Origin: Clostridia bacterium
GTDB taxonomy: Bacteria; Bacillota; Clostridia; Peptostreptococcales; Anaerovoracaceae
NCBI GenBank assembly: GCA_024403215.1
Contig: JAKSSJ010000049.1
Coordinates: 1-8,336 of the forward strand
Reading direction: 5' to 3'
Length of the DNA stretch: 8,336 nt
Below are positions 6,559 through 8,336 of the stretch, piece by piece (positions within the stretch are counted from its first letter, which is position 1; the number at the start of each line of letters is the position of its first letter). Position numbers and translations under genes: made by a program. The notes beneath the pieces are model-generated. The model made no database searches, was not told the DNA's origin, and worked only from the letters and a program-made list of their open reading frames with translations.

Positions 6559-7329
6559 CTACACTCTAAGGCACATCTGTTTTAAAGTATATGCCACGCT
6601 GTGTACTTGTTTTAAATACGCTCTGCTGGTTTCAGCCTGTCTTATAGCTCCTGAAAGAAGCACTGTGTCTTCTCCTTTGAGCAGCTCCTTCTCCAGCTCC
6701 TCTTCAAGTATGTCTAAAAACTCAAGAGCTCGTTCTCTTGAATTATCCTTATCGGATAAAATATCCATAAGGATCTCTTTCTTTTTATAGTAAGCAGCCT
6801 TTGCTTTAATTGCTTTTGTAAAGGCTTTGGCTGCCTCTTCTTCTGTTCTTCCTTCTATAGCTTCTTCTTCCAAAACAAAGCTTAGGCATCTGCTCTTTAT
6901 TGTTGGGAGCACTGCATCAAGTCTTTCTGAAAGAAGCACTATAACTGATTCTGTCTGCGGTTCTTCAAGTGTTTTTAATAGTTTATTCTGAGCAGCTTCT
7001 CTTGCAAGATGGAAGTCTTCAATTAAAACCCCGTAAGTATCTCCGTAAGGCTTTAAGGAGAGCCTATCTATGAGCTCTTCTATCTGCGAAACAACTATAG
7101 TTTCTTTATCTTCGGGTTTAGTTAAATAGATAAAGTCTTCGTGATTTTGATGATGAAATTTTCTTAGCGATAATTCATCCTTGCAAAGAACCTTTTCCAT
7201 AAGCCACATAGCTATTTCTTTGCGGCTTTCTTTGCTTCCGCCAACAAATAGCACTGCCCCTGCCATACGGCCAGAGGAGATCATCCTTAAAAGCTGCTCT
7301 TTAATTTTGCTATTTGTGTTTTCATTCAT
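6559..7329 (-). CDS. holB: DNA polymerase III delta' subunit (HolB-like clamp-loader protein)
   Basis: 256 residues from the ATG at 7329. The delta' subunit is the rigid, non-hydrolysing member of the clamp loader that places the beta sliding clamp on DNA. Family marks are a degenerate P-loop GGSKESRK (30-37, lacking the GK[ST] end, as expected for delta'), VLIEDFHLA in place of Walker B (101-109), AAQNKLLKTLEEP (112-124), and the arginine-finger motif SRC (146-148). The four-cysteine zinc module usual between Walker A and B in clamp-loader subunits is absent; only VLCKDELSLRKFHH remains. At 256 residues it is shorter than typical homologues (around 300-340), mainly in the C-terminal part. 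An in-frame TTG at 7362 would add 11 residues encoded inside a tandem repeat; I prefer the ATG. No good Shine-Dalgarno is visible for either. Confidence 0.85.
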   Translation of the reverse strand: MNENTNSKIKEQLLRMISSGRMAGAVLFVGGSKESRKEIAMWLMEKVLCKDELSLRKFHHQNHEDFIYLTKPEDKETIVVSQIEELIDRLSLKPYGDTYGVLIEDFHLAREAAQNKLLKTLEEPQTESVIVLLSERLDAVLPTIKSRCLSFVLEEEAIEGRTEEEAAKAFTKAIKAKAAYYKKKEILMDILSDKDNSRERALEFLDILEEELEKELLKGEDTVLLSGAIRQAETSRAYLKQVHSVAYTLKQMCLRV

Positions 7330-7402
7330 GTAACTTACTTTGCTATTTGGGTTTTTATGCAACTTACTTTGCTATTTGGGTTTTATGCAACTTACTTTGC
7401 TA
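7302..7402. repeat. Tandem repeat of 28-29 bp across the tmk-holB junction
   Basis: On the + strand: a 29-bp unit at 7328-7356, a 28-bp unit at 7357-7384 differing by one substitution and one T, a partial 18-bp unit at 7385-7402 that contains the tmk stop, and a degenerate fourth copy at about 7302-7321 inside holB (TTTGCTATTTGTGTTTT against TTTGCTATTTGGGTTTT). Each unit contains the tmk-end-like string TAGCAAAGTAAGTT on the - strand. The repeat lengthens the gap between tmk and holB to 62 nt. Confidence 0.9.
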
Positions 7403-8027
7403 AAGCTTTCCTTGCTTCAAAAGCCTCAAATTTTTCTTTAAGCTCTTCTAAAACCTCGTCGACAGATTTTGAAGCATCTATAACTATCATTCTGTCTTTG
7501 CTTTTCTCAACAATTTTTAGGTAGCCCTCATGCACCTTATCATGGAAGGCCAAAGCCTCTTGCTCGAGCCTATCTTTTTTATCAGTCTTCTTGTTTCTTC
7601 TCATGCCCTCTTCTGCAGAGATGCTGAGGAAAAATGTGATGTCAGGCATAAGGCCCTGAACTGCGTAGCCATTTACTATCTCAACCTGCTCGCCAAGACC
7701 GCGCCCATAAGCTTGGTAGGCAATGGATGAATCTACGAATCTATCGCAAAGGACAATCTTTCCCGCTTCAACAGAAGGCTTAATAAGCTCTGCAACGTGC
7801 TGGGCTCTTGCTGCTGCGTATAAAAGCATCTCGCAAATATCGCACTCTTCTTTGTTGGCAGGATCTAAAATTACCTCTCTAATTTTTTCTGAAATTGGGG
7901 TACCGCCCGGCTCTCTTGTGATAACAACATCAAAGCCTCTTGCCTTTAAATAGTCAGCAAAGAGCTTTATTTGAGTTGACTTACCGCAGCCGTCTGGCCC
8001 TTCAAATGAAATAAATAAACCCTTCAT
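7392..8027 (-). CDS. tmk: Thymidylate (dTMP) kinase
   Basis: 211 residues, normal length. It phosphorylates dTMP to dTDP with ATP in the cytosol, an essential step for dTTP supply. Visible motifs are the P-loop EGPDGCGKST (9-18), TREPGGTP (37-44) which binds the thymidylate side, the DRF motif (95-97) followed by SSIAYQAYGRGLG, and a short lid with RRNKKTDKKDR. The ATG overlaps the stop of the upstream small membrane ORF by four bases (ATGA), so translation is likely coupled; no strong Shine-Dalgarno precedes it (AGAAAGAG lies about 14 nt away). The C-terminus ALAK is encoded inside the first copy of the tandem repeat that follows. Together with holB, it places DNA precursor synthesis and replication in one transcript. 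Confidence 0.97.
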   Translation of the reverse strand: MKGLFISFEGPDGCGKSTQIKLFADYLKARGFDVVITREPGGTPISEKIREVILDPANKEECDICEMLLYAAARAQHVAELIKPSVEAGKIVLCDRFVDSSIAYQAYGRGLGEQVEIVNGYAVQGLMPDITFFLSISAEEGMRRNKKTDKKDRLEQEALAFHDKVHEGYLKIVEKSKDRMIVIDASKSVDEVLEELKEKFEAFEARKALAK

Positions 8028-8170
8028 TTTTTAATTTTCTGCTCTTTCTTTTGGCTTCTATTAATTAAGTACTTGTCCTTCCATAGGCGCACTACAAAAT
8101 ATATGCCGATTACTAGAATAGGCAGGCACATTAATATATAAAATACCAATTGTAATATCTTATAGGTCAT
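8024..8170 (-). CDS. 48-residue single-pass membrane protein coupled to tmk
   Basis: ATG at 8170 to TGA at 8024. The protein starts MTYKILQLVF, has one strongly hydrophobic stretch (about residues 5-27, with CLPILVIGIYFVV), then a basic tail (RLWKDKYLINR and a lysine-rich end KKEQKIKK). By the positive-inside rule the C-terminus would be cytosolic. The stop overlaps the tmk start as ATGA, which strongly favours real translation, and a good sigma-A promoter ends just before it. There is no Shine-Dalgarno; the predicted transcript starts within a few bases of the ATG. I do not recognise a family. An internal ATG (codon 14) would cut the membrane segment and is less likely. Function unknown. Confidence 0.65.
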   Translation of the reverse strand: MTYKILQLVFYILMCLPILVIGIYFVVRLWKDKYLINRSQKKEQKIKK

Positions 8171-8179
8171 AGATAGTTA

Positions 8180-8209
8180 ATTATACCATTTTTACCTCAA
8201 AATTGCCAA
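8180..8209 (-). promoter_or_regulatory. Sigma-A promoter of the small ORF-tmk-holB-ricT-yabB-murA operon
   Basis: On the - strand, TTGGCA (8209-8204), an 18-nt spacer, and TATAAT (8185-8180) with extended TGGTATAAT. The expected start is near 8173, only about 3 nt before the ATG at 8170, so the message would be almost leaderless for the small ORF. No other convincing promoter is seen before the later genes of the operon. Confidence 0.75.
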
Positions 8210-8336
8210 AAAGTTTTGGGCGCAGATAGATAGGCGCAGGTAATAAATAGACTTTCTTCACTTTTGGGTTGAATTGCAATCCTGGAAACGTCAGCACGCT
8301 CAATGGGCGGGAGCAAAATGAGCTTTTCCGGGGCAG
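8210..8336. other. Unassigned, more GC-rich DNA upstream of the operon promoter
   Basis: No gene can be assigned. On the - strand two frames are open to the window edge: one from 8334 to a TGA at 8197-8199 (45 codons, ending APKTFWQF) and one from 8336 ending at a TAA around 8182 (ending FEVKMV). Neither has recognised motifs. Heptamer GGCGCAG occurs twice, at 8219-8225 and 8233-8239, 14 bp apart and 10-30 bp upstream of the -35 box, so a regulator-binding site is possible. It could also be the 3' end of an upstream gene or an RNA element. Confidence 0.3.

Noticed and set aside
7302..7402. CRISPR-like array at the tmk-holB junction
   Set aside because: Units are directly abutting with no spacers, and no cas genes are nearby; it is a simple tandem duplication.

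Overview
The window looks like chromosomal core-genome DNA from a low-GC Firmicute, most likely a member of the Clostridia. Supporting signs are an AbrB-type regulator, a RicT (YaaT) homologue, a DUF948-like protein, Bacillota-style Shine-Dalgarno sequences, sigma-A promoters with TGnTATAAT, and the order tmk-holB-ricT-yabB leading to abrB, which is a conserved cluster in Bacillus and Clostridia. I cannot place it to genus. I see no transposase, phage, CRISPR, toxin-antitoxin or defence gene.

Left part (+ strand, 3-2820): the 3' two thirds of glucose-6-phosphate isomerase, followed one base later by a phosphoglucomutase/phosphomannomutase of the PgcA type, then tRNA-Gly(CCC). Together the two enzymes join the glucose-1-phosphate and fructose-6-phosphate pools, linking glycolysis to sugar-nucleotide, wall and glycogen precursors. 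A strong, nearly symmetrical terminator at 2849-2876 closes this unit and also ends the convergent abrB gene.

Middle (- strand, 2897-3330): a short AbrB-family regulator with a four-cysteine C-terminal knuckle, driven by its own clear sigma-A promoter. Upstream of it is an odd intergenic block: a 14-bp GC-rich hairpin between two perfect 16-bp direct repeats.

Right part (- strand, 8170 down to 3330): a tightly packed operon read right to left. It holds a 48-residue membrane protein, tmk (dTMP kinase), holB (DNA polymerase III delta'), ricT (Fe-S RNA-maturation/developmental factor), a YabB/TrmN6-type tRNA methyltransferase, murA (first committed step of peptidoglycan synthesis) and a DUF948-like membrane protein. 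Most junctions overlap by 1-4 nt or leave a 1-12 nt gap. The exception is tmk-holB, where a 28-29 bp unit spanning the gene junction has been duplicated in tandem. The operon promoter at 8180-8209 would give an almost leaderless mRNA for the small membrane protein.

The last 130 bases are more GC-rich and cannot be assigned; two reading frames on the - strand stay open to the window edge. Overall this is mostly ordinary housekeeping DNA. The points worth a second look are the small coupled membrane ORF, the duplicated junction repeat, and the hairpin with its flanking direct repeats. I found no convincing new multi-gene system.
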